Positions 1 to 7,271 are shown, counted from the stretch's first letter. The stretch: 11,639 bases of DNA from Bacillota bacterium (GCA_021848765.1 JAJZTU010000085.1:1-11639), one strand, 5' to 3'. The notes: generated from the sequence alone by a model not told the origin. Numbers and translations: made by a program.

Positions 1-517
1 ACTTCTCAAAGATTATATTCTTAATAGTTTTGGGATACGCCGGGTTATCCAGGCGATTAAGGATTACCGCCCCCACGCCCACCTGGCCTTCAAAGGGCTC
101 TCCCCTGCTCTCGGCGTAAATAATCCTGGCCAGCCAGTACAAGTCCTCCTGAGTAAACCTGGCTGGGATGCCACTCCTTCCGGAGGCATCTCCCCGGGAA
201 ACGGTCCGGGCACGCCAGGCCGGCTTACTACGGCCTTGGTTATTCCCTCCCCGGGAGGACCCGGCTGTAGGGATGGTCACAACTTGTCCGGCTTCCAGGT
301 ACGACCCTTTCAACCCATTAGCTTTGCGAATAGCTTCTACACTGGTACCAAACCTTTTAGCCATGAAAAACAGGGTGTCACCGGGTTTTACCGTATACTG
401 CCACCCACCTGCTTGTTGCAGGGCTGAACGCATTCCTCCGGAAGCTGCCCGGCTTACGGCCGGAGCGAGGGTCAGGGCTAGGATTAGGGCAACTACAAGA
501 GTTGCGGCTCTTTGCAT
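1..517 (-). CDS. sleB: LysM-SleB spore cortex / cell-wall hydrolase, C-terminus off window
   Basis: Exported hydrolase expected to act on peptidoglycan, probably spore cortex during germination. The start ATG is 517-515, with a GGGGGGAG ribosome site just upstream. Residues 1-25 are a signal peptide (basic start, Leu/Ala/Val core, likely cut near SRAAS). Residues about 40-84 are a LysM peptidoglycan-binding domain (YTVKPGDTLFFMAKRFG, then AGQVVTIP). A Gly/Ser/Arg-rich linker follows to about 120. From about 122 the SleB/Hydrolase_2 domain begins, with YWLARIIYAESRGE; Glu136 or Glu140 would be the catalytic acid by analogy with the family. The gene runs off the left edge after 172 codons, so most of the catalytic domain is unseen. 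Closely related family members (CwlJ, other SleB-domain lysins) cannot be separated from sleB on this fragment. It is divergent from the small genes at 776 and 1017. Confidence 0.88.
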   Translation of the reverse strand, partial: MQRAATLVVALILALTLAPAVSRAASGGMRSALQQAGGWQYTVKPGDTLFFMAKRFGTSVEAIRKANGLKGSYLEAGQVVTIPTAGSSRGGNNQGRSKPAWRARTVSRGDASGRSGIPARFTQEDLYWLARIIYAESRGEPFEGQVGVGAVILNRLDNPAYPKTIKNIIFEK

Positions 518-604
518 TGTCGTTCTCCCCCCTAGTTGTCATTCCCAGTTGTCATTTCCCAGGAGGAGCAAACTCCCTCTATGGCTAAGCTCTTTTCCAG
601 CACA

Positions 605-610
605 ATTATA
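605..610 (-). promoter_or_regulatory. Possible extended -10 box for the sleB-like gene
   Basis: Read on the minus strand this is a perfect TATAAT preceded by TGA, an extended -10. The hexamer 17 bp upstream (TGGCTT) is a poor -35. It would give a leader of about 80 nt before the ATG at 517. The leader contains two tandem 13/14-bp copies of the plus-strand motif AGTTGTCATT(T)CCC at 534-546 and 547-560, of unknown role. Confidence 0.4.
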
Positions 611-680
611 TCAATTCCTGCTGATGGAAGCCATGCATAAATATTTCCAACGGCCTCAGGGCCACGATTATCAAGACTTT

Positions 681-710
681 GCATAGAAACAAGGCAAATA
701 CAGGATACTA
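681..710 (+). promoter_or_regulatory. Candidate forespore (sigma-G-like) promoter
   Basis: GCATA (681-685) and GATACTA (704-710) are separated by 18 bp. This fits the sigma-G pattern GHATR-N17/18-CATWHTA except for one C to G change. Initiation near 717 would leave a leader of about 60 nt before the small gene at 776. The other side of the intergenic region carries a SleB-type gene, whose relatives are forespore-expressed, which makes the match more plausible. A sigma-A reading is poor here. This is inference from motif and context only. Confidence 0.35.
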
Positions 711-775
711 TGCTTAGGTTTTGAGGTTGTGAAACCCCTGATTAAAGTCTAACATCCTATGAGGAGGTTTCAAGA

Positions 776-970
776 ATGGCAAAAAAAGTTAGCGCTACTT
801 TCAAACTGGGTGGACTCAATTCCCCGGACAGCAAACGGAACATCGGGGATACTCTTGCCGATGTCGATGCCCTGGACAGTGTTCATGTAGATATGAATTC
901 CCTTCAAGGCGGGATTGCCGGAAACCCCAACTCCGGGCAGCTTCCCGAAATGAATTATGATACACCTTAG
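776..970 (+). CDS. Small unrecognised protein (64 aa), possibly sporulation-linked
   Basis: A 64-aa ORF with a strong ribosome site (GAGGAGG, 761-767) nine bases before the ATG supports it as a real gene. The product has a basic N-terminus (MAKKVSATFKLGG), then an Asp/Asn/Ser-rich and Gly-rich body without cysteine, transmembrane segment or signal peptide. It should be a small soluble, mildly acidic and perhaps disordered protein. I do not recognise the family. A zinc-ribbon-like gene follows on the same strand after 46 bp, so the two may be cotranscribed. The candidate promoter at 681-710 and the divergent sleB-like gene hint at expression in the spore, but the sequence lacks the motifs of the alpha/beta SASP family. 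Confidence 0.7.
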   Translation: MAKKVSATFKLGGLNSPDSKRNIGDTLADVDALDSVHVDMNSLQGGIAGNPNSGQLPEMNYDTP

Positions 971-1016
971 ATAGCAGGCCCCAAAAGAAACCTAAACCGG
1001 GGAAAGGAGCAGTTTC

Positions 1017-1352
1017 ATGGAAGAGGTATGCCCTGCCTGCAATGGATTGACTAAACTATCCGCTACCTGCCCCTTTTGTGGAGAGGGGATGACCGATGCA
1101 GGAAGTGTGAACGATTATTCTGGACCTTATAGCCCTTACATGGATGAGGAATCCTTAAATCTGGTGAATCTCTGGACTCCACGGGAGTTTTTTAATGCCC
1201 CGGCTGATTCCGCTACCCCGGATGAATCCCCGGCCAACGCCCAACCCGAGGGTTTGATTGAAAGTGAAGAAACCCTTCCCTGTGTTCACTTAATGGCCTG
1301 TCCCCACTGCGGCTGGGACACCAGGGTACCGGTTAGCCACATCTTTAAATAA
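1017..1352 (+). CDS. Small protein with two Cys-pair (zinc-ribbon-like) modules, 111 aa
   Basis: The start is supported by GGAAAGGAG at 1001-1009. Two clusters of Cys pairs are visible. The N-terminal one is CPAC (residues 5-8) plus CPFC (18-21), a complete four-Cys zinc-ribbon set. The C-terminal one is a single Cys-x-His, then CPHCGWD about residue 95, ending in a short polar tail. Between them lies an acidic, Pro/Asn-rich stretch of about 65 residues that looks flexible. No signal peptide or membrane segment is seen. The most likely role is a zinc-binding or protein/nucleic-acid-binding accessory factor, but the family is not recognised. It sits 46 bp after the 64-aa gene and probably shares its transcript. 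Confidence 0.75.
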   Translation: MEEVCPACNGLTKLSATCPFCGEGMTDAGSVNDYSGPYSPYMDEESLNLVNLWTPREFFNAPADSATPDESPANAQPEGLIESEETLPCVHLMACPHCGWDTRVPVSHIFK

Positions 1353-1379
1353 AACCGGCATCCTGGATTCAGGATGCCG
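1347..1379 (-). terminator. Intrinsic terminator for the 243-aa gene; may serve both strands
   Basis: A perfect 10-bp stem (CGGCATCCTG, 1356-1365, with CAGGATGCCG, 1370-1379) has a 4-nt loop. On the minus strand it is followed by GTTTTATTT, a proper U-tract, so it fits termination of the gene ending at 1409. On the plus strand the hairpin sits 3 bp after the stop at 1352 but lacks a U-run, so termination in that direction is weaker. Confidence 0.8.
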
Positions 1380-1408
1380 AAGTGTTGTATTCCCTATTGC
1401 TTTGCTAT

Positions 1409-2140
1409 TTATTCCCGGCCGGGTCCCTTCCGGCCTTTACCGTTAACCCGTTCTTTCAACTTCTCCTGAACTCGTTCTTTAACTCGTTCTTTGGCCTTCT
1501 CTTGAACTCTGTCTTTGACTTGTTGTACCTTCCCTTGAACCTTATCCTTCGCTTCTTGTTTTACCTTCTCTTGCAGCTTTTGCTTAACCTGTTGTTTTAC
1601 CTTCGCTTGCAGCTTTTGCTTAACCTGTTGTTTTACCTTCGCTTGCAGCTTTTGCTTAACCTGTTGTTTTACCTTCGCTTGCAGCTTTTCTGCCTTATTC
1701 TTACCAAGGGCCTTACCGCCGACTATTCTTACCCGTACTGCCTTATTGGGGTTACCGGCCTTGACGAATACAACCACCCGGTCACCTATCCGTAAAGCAG
1801 CAGGTCCAACCTGCCTTCCCCTCAGGAAAAACTTGGTGTTTTTATCGACGCTAAACTTACCAATTTTTTTATTTTTCTTGTGGACGACTACAAAGGTCTT
1901 CTGAGCAGGCAGGATTTTTTTTACTGTTCCGAAGAAAGCCTTACCATAGGCGGCCTCGGCAACAGTGGGTTCATCGGATTCAACAGCCGGTTCTCCGTAA
2001 ACGGGTGCTGTAACCGCAGCAGCGGTAGTAATTTCGGTGGTGGCAGTACTTTCAGGAGCTTTAACCCCCTCGGCAAAAGCGGTACCCAGCGAACCTAACA
2101 TAAAGCTAACCAGGGCGGCAATAGTAACTAGTTTTTTCAT
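1409..2140 (-). CDS. Secreted basic protein, DUF5666-like core plus KQ-rich repeat tail (243 aa)
   Basis: Start ATG 2140-2138 has GGAGGG upstream. Residues 1-24 are a clear signal peptide ending AFA-EG. Residues 25-65 are a Thr/Ala/Glu-rich linker. Residues about 66-140 form a compact beta-rich module (FFGTVKKILPAQKTFVVV ... GDRVVVFVKAG) like the small beta-barrel of DUF5666-type extracellular proteins. From about 152 onward come 12-residue repeats of the type KLQAKVKQQVKQ: three identical copies, then progressively diverged ones to about 235. The tail ends in a Gly/Arg-rich stretch. It is very basic, lacks cysteine, and should form a long amphipathic helix or coiled coil, suited to binding anionic wall polymer, nucleic acid or spore surface. 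That role is inferred; the biological function is unknown. Confidence 0.82.
   Translation of the reverse strand: MKKLVTIAALVSFMLGSLGTAFAEGVKAPESTATTEITTAAAVTAPVYGEPAVESDEPTVAEAAYGKAFFGTVKKILPAQKTFVVVHKKNKKIGKFSVDKNTKFFLRGRQVGPAALRIGDRVVVFVKAGNPNKAVRVRIVGGKALGKNKAEKLQAKVKQQVKQKLQAKVKQQVKQKLQAKVKQQVKQKLQEKVKQEAKDKVQGKVQQVKDRVQEKAKERVKERVQEKLKERVNGKGRKGPGRE
1581..1688 (-). repeat. Three tandem copies of a 36-bp coding repeat
   Basis: Units start at 1581, 1617 and 1653 and are identical over 36 bp each. They encode the 12-residue Lys/Gln repeat of the secreted protein. A diverged unit precedes them on the plus strand (about 1560-1580). Identity at the DNA level shows recent slippage or unequal exchange, so copy number probably varies between strains. 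Confidence 0.9.
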
Positions 2141-2311
2141 TCCGGCAATCCCTCCAATTTAGATTAGTACTTCCGTTCTGGTGTCCAACATCACCCCGCC
2201 TCCGTGTTCGGTCTCGGGTAAAGTAAGCCTAACCTGGAAAAGCTACCCGGTATTATTATTATCGGTGGGTGGGGTAATCAGCTTTAACGAAAAATGTCGA
2301 TTTTTAGAGGG

Positions 2312-4231
2312 CTATTGCCGCAATCCCAGTTCCTGCAGTTTCTCCGTACCGGGCCCGGTAGTAGCGGGATCCCAGCCGCGGGCCTGAAAGTATTCGTCCA
2401 GGGCGGCTTCCACCCTTTCCCGGTCCAGTACCCTGCCGGCGGCAGGGCCTTCAGGCAGGGGAACCCGGTAGAAACGTTCCGGAAACACATGCTCAGACCT
2501 TGCTTCACCTTCGCGCAGGTTGAACAGCTTCTGCAGGTTCCAGATCCGCTCTCCGGCCTGAATCATCTCCTCAGGGGTGATTTCCCAGCCGGTTAAGGTG
2601 GTATAGAGCTTAGCCATCAGGGTGGGGCCGACTTGCTGGAGCACAGGCGGCCTGATGCAGATGCCCAGAGAGTTGTAGAGGGCCAGGAGGTCTTCCGCCC
2701 ATTTGGCCATTTTAGCCACATTTACCTCCCCTGCCGGGGCGGTGAAAATATCTTCCTTAACAGCAGCAGGCATATCCAATTGTTCGTAGAGCTTCAGGTC
2801 AAACCCGAACTTTTCGGTGCGATAAGGCTCTATATTTTCGTTATACTTAAGATTCTCTACCGGGTTCCGGGAGCGCAGGTGGTCACCCCCCCGCAGATTG
2901 GTAAGAAAGCCCAGAGTCCAGGTGGACCAGCGTCCCCGGGGGTCATACATGGGAATTTCCAGACCCTTGACTGTCATCGCGCAGTCCATGGCGCCGGCGA
3001 TTTTCTCCCCTGCCCTGCCGGTTCCTTCGGCCAGCACAGCTCCCACTCCTTTGCGCAGGGCAATGTCTTCCAACAACTGCAGGCTGCCTTCCACTTCTCC
3101 CCAGGGCAGTTCGAAACCCAGGTCATCCCTGGTCAGTATGCCCCTCTGGACCAACTCCATGGCAAAGGCGACACTGGAACCGGCGGAGACCAAATCCATA
3201 CCCAAACGCTGGCAGACCTCAGTAGCTTTAACTACCACTGATAAATCCTCAATGTCGCACTGGGCGCCGAAAGCAAAAACAGGAGTAACCTCCAGGTCCT
3301 TCATCTTCAAACCGGCAAAAGGCCCTTCCTTAACCTCAGCCCAGTGGGCACAGGCAATGTTGCAGGCAATGCAGCCTACACCCCGCTTGCTGAATTTGGG
3401 AACCTGAGGCCTGCCTCTGGTCTCCCACCAGGTGGGCAGGTAACCGGTTTGAAAATTTCGTCCGGGTAAAGCTCCGAATTCATGGTAGGGACCGGTTGCT
3501 AACATCGAACCAAATTTGCTGAAAGCCCCAAAGAAGGGTGAACTTACAATAGCCCTTCTGGTCTCATCAACAGCGCTTAAGAACTCCCGCTTATGGGCTA
3601 CCTTTACACTGCCTGTCCCCCTTACGGCAATAGCCTTAAGGTTTTTGGAGCCCATAACCGCTCCCAAGCCCGTCCTGGCCCAGGCATCATAATAGCCGTT
3701 TTCAATACTGGCAAAACGCACCAGGTTCTCCCCGGCGGGACCGATTAGGGCTACCTGAATTTCGGGGTCCCGGTGGTCTGCCCTGATCAGGTCAATGGCC
3801 TCCCAGCAATCCTTGCCCCATAAATGGCCGCCATCCAGAAATTTTACCTCTTCGTCCCTGATCAACACATAGGTGGGCTTTTCCGCCCTACCTCTGACGA
3901 TAACACCGTCATACCCGGCAAATTTCAGTTCACTTCCCCAGTAATTACCTGAGTTGGTAGTACCGAAACGGCCGGTGAGAGGTGACTTGGCCGAGGCTTC
4001 AATCCTGCTGGCTGTGGGAATGTTGGTGCCTACCATAACTCCCACGTTAAAGACCAGGATATTTTCCGGCCCCAGGGGGTCAATGCCGGGTTGAAGCTCC
4101 CGGTAGAGAATTTCCGCATTAAAGCCCAACCCGCTCAGATATTTGCGGGCTAGCTGTTCATCAAGGATTTTTTCCTGAATCGTGGCTGTGCTCAGGTCGA
4201 TGTCCAATAATTTACCTGCATATCCGTTCAT
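2312..4231 (-). CDS. aor: Tungsten-containing aldehyde:ferredoxin oxidoreductase (639 aa)
   Basis: Oxidises aldehydes to carboxylic acids with ferredoxin, or the reverse, in the cytoplasm using a tungsto-bispterin cofactor and one [4Fe-4S] cluster. Full length for the family (about 605-640 aa). The N-terminal AOR_N domain carries NIPTASRIEASAKSPLTGRFG (residues 70-90) and the cofactor-binding GLGAVMGSKNLKAI. Cluster ligands are C287, C290, C294 (CIACNIAC) and C525 (SLGICIRP), matching the spacing of the Pyrococcus enzyme. E314 and H451 (RGGDHLRS) fall where the catalytic Glu and His of that enzyme lie. Start ATG has GAGGAGT upstream. It follows the ferredoxin gene by about 30 bp, so the two form an operon. 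Substrate range cannot be read from sequence; other W-enzymes of the superfamily (FOR, GOR, BamB) are less likely by length and motifs. Confidence 0.95.
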   Translation of the reverse strand: MNGYAGKLLDIDLSTATIQEKILDEQLARKYLSGLGFNAEILYRELQPGIDPLGPENILVFNVGVMVGTNIPTASRIEASAKSPLTGRFGTTNSGNYWGSELKFAGYDGVIVRGRAEKPTYVLIRDEEVKFLDGGHLWGKDCWEAIDLIRADHRDPEIQVALIGPAGENLVRFASIENGYYDAWARTGLGAVMGSKNLKAIAVRGTGSVKVAHKREFLSAVDETRRAIVSSPFFGAFSKFGSMLATGPYHEFGALPGRNFQTGYLPTWWETRGRPQVPKFSKRGVGCIACNIACAHWAEVKEGPFAGLKMKDLEVTPVFAFGAQCDIEDLSVVVKATEVCQRLGMDLVSAGSSVAFAMELVQRGILTRDDLGFELPWGEVEGSLQLLEDIALRKGVGAVLAEGTGRAGEKIAGAMDCAMTVKGLEIPMYDPRGRWSTWTLGFLTNLRGGDHLRSRNPVENLKYNENIEPYRTEKFGFDLKLYEQLDMPAAVKEDIFTAPAGEVNVAKMAKWAEDLLALYNSLGICIRPPVLQQVGPTLMAKLYTTLTGWEITPEEMIQAGERIWNLQKLFNLREGEARSEHVFPERFYRVPLPEGPAAGRVLDRERVEAALDEYFQARGWDPATTGPGTEKLQELGLRQ

Positions 4232-4261
4232 CTTTATGTCAACTCCTCATCCATTAGTGGT

Positions 4262-4516
4262 TCATTGGCCTTCCTTGGGCTTGTCCGCAACTTCTATCGT
4301 CCTGAGGGCGCCTGACGGGCAGACCTCGGCGCACTTTTTGCAGCCCTTGCAGGCAGACGAAAAAGCGATGCTAAACAAGCCTTTACGGTCATCTTTGAGG
4401 ATTTGGACAAAGGCCCGGTTTAGGTTAAAGTCCTCGCCGTAAGTAATGGAACAGGTCAGGGCACAGGTGGTACAGCCAATGCAGCGCTGGGGATTGATTA
4501 CTAATTCTTTGGCCAC
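4262..4516 (-). CDS. 2x[4Fe-4S] ferredoxin-like electron carrier, AOR partner (84 aa)
   Basis: Small cytoplasmic iron-sulfur protein expected to carry electrons to or from the AOR encoded just downstream. The start is GTG (4516-4514), chosen because GGGGGGAG sits about 7 bases upstream and no ATG fits. Motif one is C12-x2-C15-x2-C18-x3-C22; motif two is C56-x2-C59-x2-C62-x3-C66 followed by Pro. The 33-residue insertion between them makes it resemble the HycB/CooF-type Fe-S subunits placed next to AOR genes more than a classical clostridial ferredoxin. All eight ligands are present. There is no membrane segment or signal. Confidence 0.9.
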   Translation of the reverse strand: MAKELVINPQRCIGCTTCALTCSITYGEDFNLNRAFVQILKDDRKGLFSIAFSSACKGCKKCAEVCPSGALRTIEVADKPKEGQ

Positions 4517-4594
4517 TTTACTCCCCCCTTTGTACTTTCGTCATATCTATTTTTTTGTACATTGGCCATCTATGACCCATTTTCCTGCAGGGGG

Positions 4595-4627
4595 AGAAAA
4601 AAAACTGCCCTAGTATAGGCAGTTTTT
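4595..4627 (-). terminator. Intrinsic terminator of the PHA operon
   Basis: A ten-pair stem (AAAAACTGCC, 4600-4609, with GGCAGTTTTT, 4618-4627) has an 8-nt loop. On the minus strand it is followed by a run of T. It lies 11 bp after the phaC stop and separates the PHA operon from the ferredoxin-AOR pair, which must therefore have its own promoter in 4517-4595; I found no convincing one there. Confidence 0.88.
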
Positions 4628-4637
4628 CCCGGTTGAA

Positions 4638-5750
4638 TTATTCCCCAATTTCCTGACCGGCCTGCAGCCAACCGGCTATTTTCGGATAAACCTGCTTACT
4701 GGCCAAGCGGCCGGTTACCAGGGAGACATGTCCGGCCGGTAGTGAGATGAACTCATAGTCTTTACTGGAGATAAATTGCGGGAGAGTCCGGGATTGCTGG
4801 ATGGGGACGATGTGATCCCTTTCCCCGGCAAAATTAAGCACCCGGCATTTGATATTTTCCAGTTTAGCCGCACGGCCCCGCATCTTGAATTCACCCTTAA
4901 TAAGCTTGTTGTTCTGGTAAAGTTCCTTAATCCACTGGCGAAAAGCCTCGCCGGGGAAGGCAATACCGTCATTTATCCATTTGTTCATCTTCTGCCAGCC
5001 AAAAACAAATTTTTCATCCCAGACCCGGTCATAAAGATTTACCCAGGAACTGACGAAATTAGTGACCGGCTTTAACATCTTGTTCCCAAAATCAATCATA
5101 TCAGGTGGGATATTCCCCATAGTATCGACCATTTTATCCACATGGAAATACTTCCCGTTAAGCCAGGTAGTATAGGCCCCGGCGTCAGCAAAGTCGATAG
5201 GAGAGGCCAGCAATATCAGGTCGTGAATAGGCGCTTGCGGGTGGGTGGCCGCATAAAGGGTTGCAATAGTCCCACCCATGCAGTAGCCGAGAATACTCAG
5301 TTCTTTGGCCCCTGAGGTCCTCAGCGCTAATTGTACAGCCCGGGGAATCTGGTCCAGGACATAGTCATCAAATTTCATGTCCTTATCCTCAGGGCCGGGA
5401 TACCCCCAGTCCAGCATATATACGTCAAACCCCCGGTTAACCAGATATTCCACCATGCTGTTCCCGGGATGCAGGTCTAAAACATACGGCCGGTTAATCA
5501 AAGCATAAATCATCAAAACAGGCACAGGAAACAGCTTTTCCTTAACAGGCGTAAACCGGTAGAGTTTGGTCTTGTTAATGCTCCAGATTACTTCTTTAGG
5601 AGTCTGCCCCACCTGGGCCTCACCGCTTTGAAGGGTTAGTTCCAACAGCTTAGCATACCGGTGATAATTTTTACCTGCTCCTTCTTCAATTTGCTTTACC
5701 CACTCCTGTACGTCAAAAGTAGCGCACTTCCTTACAGATTCCCTGTTCAC
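4638..5750 (-). CDS. phaC: PHA synthase catalytic subunit, class III/IV type (370 aa)
   Basis: Polymerises (R)-3-hydroxyacyl-CoA into polyhydroxyalkanoate on granule surfaces. Alpha/beta-hydrolase fold with the lipase-like box GYCMGG, nucleophile Cys157, and the rest of the triad at Asp312 (GERDHIVP) and His341 (PAGHVSLV). The conserved YMLDWG (Trp115) precedes the box. About 370 aa is the length of class III and IV PhaC, clearly shorter than the class I/II enzymes (about 560-600 aa), so it needs a second subunit. The start is GTG at 5750, with GAGGGGGAG upstream. It is the third gene of the order phaR-like, phaB, phaC; that order matches Bacillus class IV operons. It is preceded by an unusual repeated leader (5770-5856). 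Confidence 0.93.
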   Translation of the reverse strand: MNRESVRKCATFDVQEWVKQIEEGAGKNYHRYAKLLELTLQSGEAQVGQTPKEVIWSINKTKLYRFTPVKEKLFPVPVLMIYALINRPYVLDLHPGNSMVEYLVNRGFDVYMLDWGYPGPEDKDMKFDDYVLDQIPRAVQLALRTSGAKELSILGYCMGGTIATLYAATHPQAPIHDLILLASPIDFADAGAYTTWLNGKYFHVDKMVDTMGNIPPDMIDFGNKMLKPVTNFVSSWVNLYDRVWDEKFVFGWQKMNKWINDGIAFPGEAFRQWIKELYQNNKLIKGEFKMRGRAAKLENIKCRVLNFAGERDHIVPIQQSRTLPQFISSKDYEFISLPAGHVSLVTGRLASKQVYPKIAGWLQAGQEIGE

Positions 5751-5769
5751 TCTAATGCTCCCCCTCTAA

Positions 5770-5856
5770 AACTCCTCTTTTAGGCACTCCTGTTTAAGGA
5801 ACTCCTGTTTCAGGAACTCCTCTTTTAGGAACTCCTGTTTCAGTACTCCCCTCTTA
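5770..5856 (-). repeat. Array of 15-bp Shine-Dalgarno-bearing units in the phaB-phaC gap
   Basis: Between the phaB stop and phaC start lie about six tandem units of 15 bp (the fifth 14 bp, the last diverged). On the minus strand they alternate between CCTGAAACAGGAGTT-like and CCTAAAAGAGGAGTT-like forms. Each unit carries an AGGAG ribosome-site core and can fold into a tiny hairpin (TCCTG-AAA-CAGGA or TCCT-AAAAG-AGGA) that covers it. Only the extra GAGGGGGAG next to the GTG is at proper distance for phaC, so the array may be a ribosome standby or translational-control element. Confidence 0.8.
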
Positions 5857-5860
5857 TCTG

Positions 5861-6607
5861 CTACATATACAGGCCGCCGTTAATATTTAAGCATTGTCCT
5901 GTGATGTACTGCCCGTCCACAGCTAAAAACAGCACAGTTCTGGCTACCTCTTCCGAACCGCCAAACCGGCCCAAGGGAATTTTTGCCCGGATTTTTTCCC
6001 TCACCTCTGCCGGTACTTCGGACAGCATATCGGTAGCAATAAAGCCAGGGCAGATGGCATTTACGGTGATATTATTCCGGGCCAATTCCAGGGCTGCGGA
6101 TTTCGTGAAACCAATGATTCCCGCTTTGGCAGCGGCATAGTTGGTTTGGCCAAAGCCCCCGGCCTGCCCGATGATGGAACTGATGCTGATGATACTTCCC
6201 CCGGTACCCTGCTCCAGCATATGCGGAAGAACAGCGCTGGTGCAATTATAAACACTGTTTAAATTTACTTCGATTACCTCACCCCAATGCTCTGCCTGCA
6301 TCTTTCTTAGCGTCCTGTCCCTGGTAATACCGGCGTTGTTCACCAGGATATCAATGCGGCCGAAAGTCTCTTTTGCTGCCCTGACCAGCACTTCAGCATG
6401 GTCGTAAAGGGATACGTCACCCCGGATACATATGGCCTCTCCACCTTGGCCGGTAATCTGGTCCACAACCTCCCTGGCCGGACCCTCACTGGTGGCATAG
6501 TTTACTACCACCTTGGCTCCATTGGCGGCTAACTCCTTTGCTATCGCTGCCCCGATTCCTCGGGAAGCCCCGGTTACTATTGCTACCTTGCCTGACAATG
6601 ACAGCAC
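5861..6607 (-). CDS. phaB: Acetoacetyl-CoA reductase, short-chain dehydrogenase (248 aa)
   Basis: NADPH- or NADH-dependent reductase making (R)-3-hydroxybutyryl-CoA, the PhaC monomer. Classical SDR fold: cofactor loop TGASRGIG (residues 12-19), NNAG (90-93), and the catalytic tetrad Asn115-Ser144-Tyr157-Lys161, with GQTNYAAAKAG around the Tyr/Lys as in PhaB and FabG. The end PGFIATDM ... GQCLNINGGLYM is typical. GTG start at 6607 is selected by GAGGAGG eight bases upstream. FabG (3-oxoacyl-ACP reductase) cannot be excluded by sequence alone; the position between a PhaR-like subunit and phaC favours PhaB. Confidence 0.9.
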   Translation of the reverse strand: MLSLSGKVAIVTGASRGIGAAIAKELAANGAKVVVNYATSEGPAREVVDQITGQGGEAICIRGDVSLYDHAEVLVRAAKETFGRIDILVNNAGITRDRTLRKMQAEHWGEVIEVNLNSVYNCTSAVLPHMLEQGTGGSIISISSIIGQAGGFGQTNYAAAKAGIIGFTKSAALELARNNITVNAICPGFIATDMLSEVPAEVREKIRAKIPLGRFGGSEEVARTVLFLAVDGQYITGQCLNINGGLYM

Positions 6608-6639
6608 TAAAAATACCTCCTCATCATATTCTTCACATT

Positions 6640-6695
6640 TTACTGTTGTAGTACAGTTGTTTCACTTACCACAAATTACTGTGTTGTGCAGTTGT
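6640..6695. repeat. Two near-identical 20-21 bp dyads in the phaR-phaB gap
   Basis: TTACTGTTGTAGTACAGTTGT (6640-6660, one base over 20) and TTACTGTGTTGTGCAGTTGT (6676-6695) are direct repeats 36 bp apart. Each contains an inverted pair, ACTGT-N6-ACAGT in the first and ACTG-N7-CAGT in the second. A related dyad, CTGTT-N9-AACAG, overlaps the -10 of the PHA operon promoter (7263-7281). They could be operators for a PHA regulator; no binding protein is encoded in the window. Confidence 0.5.
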
Positions 6696-6698
6696 ATA

Positions 6699-7136
6699 CT
6701 ATTCGGCTTCTTCAGTTTCCTTAGCCCCGGCTTTCCTGGTCGATTTTTTCTTATCCCGGAGTTCCGCCACCAACTCCTCCAGGCAGGCCACTTTCTCCTG
6801 TAGTCCCAGTTCCTCCCTGGTCTGATTTTGGCTGTCCAGGATTTGGTCTACTTTTTGGGCCAGGTCGTCCATTTTCGATTCCACTGCAATTATTTGTTTA
6901 GCCACCCGGGTGACATCATTCTGGGTGGGCAGTTTCAGGCTTTCCCAGTACTTGGTGAGATTGCCCTGGACTAACTGATTGAAGAACAAATAACTATCGA
7001 GATAGGACCCCATTTGGGCCGCATAGGCCTCGGTTCCTACGTATTTCTCCATTGCCTTGCTCCAACTTTCCTCAGTAGCCTCGAAAATTTTTTTGAAATA
7101 CTGAAAGGGATCGGAATAAACATCTGGTACGCTCAT
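6699..7136 (-). CDS. phaR: PHA synthase accessory subunit, PhaR/PhaE-like (145 aa)
   Basis: Likely the second subunit that activates the short PhaC, or a phasin-like granule protein related to it. The ATG at 7136 is chosen because GAGGAGG lies eight bases upstream; in-frame extension to an ATG at 7235 has no ribosome site. The protein is all-helical and has no signal peptide. The N-terminal half has aromatic-rich amphipathic helices (SDPFQYFKKIFEATEESW ... YLFFNQLVQGNLTKYWESL). Then comes LPTQNDVTRVAKQIIAVESK, which resembles the LPT(R/K)xDhxxV motif of PhaE/PhaR, followed by a coiled coil to about residue 130 and a Lys/Glu-rich tail. At 145 aa it is shorter than Bacillus PhaR (about 200) and PhaE (about 350). 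First gene of the operon; the assignment rests on the motif plus gene order. Confidence 0.7.
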   Translation of the reverse strand: MSVPDVYSDPFQYFKKIFEATEESWSKAMEKYVGTEAYAAQMGSYLDSYLFFNQLVQGNLTKYWESLKLPTQNDVTRVAKQIIAVESKMDDLAQKVDQILDSQNQTREELGLQEKVACLEELVAELRDKKKSTRKAGAKETEEAE

Positions 7137-7271
7137 TAATTTACCTCCTCTTCTTAAAATGTTTGTGTACAATACCGGTGGAATGATGGACACCGATAAA
7201 TTAATCTTATGCCTGAATCCGGAAAAACAGACCAATGGCAGATCTATTTTTTCCCGCCCTCACTGTTCCAT

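Noticed and set aside
168..686. Long plus-strand open frame over the sleB-like gene
   Set aside because: It is antisense to a gene with signal peptide, LysM and SleB motifs, has no ribosome site and encodes no recognisable protein.
2161..2188. Promoter TTGGAC-N16-TAATCT for the secreted-protein gene
   Set aside because: Transcription would begin within the ribosome site, leaving no usable leader.
2161..2311. Riboswitch (c-di-GMP type) in the gap between the AOR and the secreted-protein gene
   Set aside because: A CGGGTA/TACCCG pairing is present, but the conserved core motifs are not, and no nested helices form.
7137..7235. Longer 178-residue form of the PhaR-like protein starting at 7235
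   Set aside because: No ribosome site there; the ATG at 7136 has GAGGAGG at the right distance and the extra 33 residues look like translated leader.
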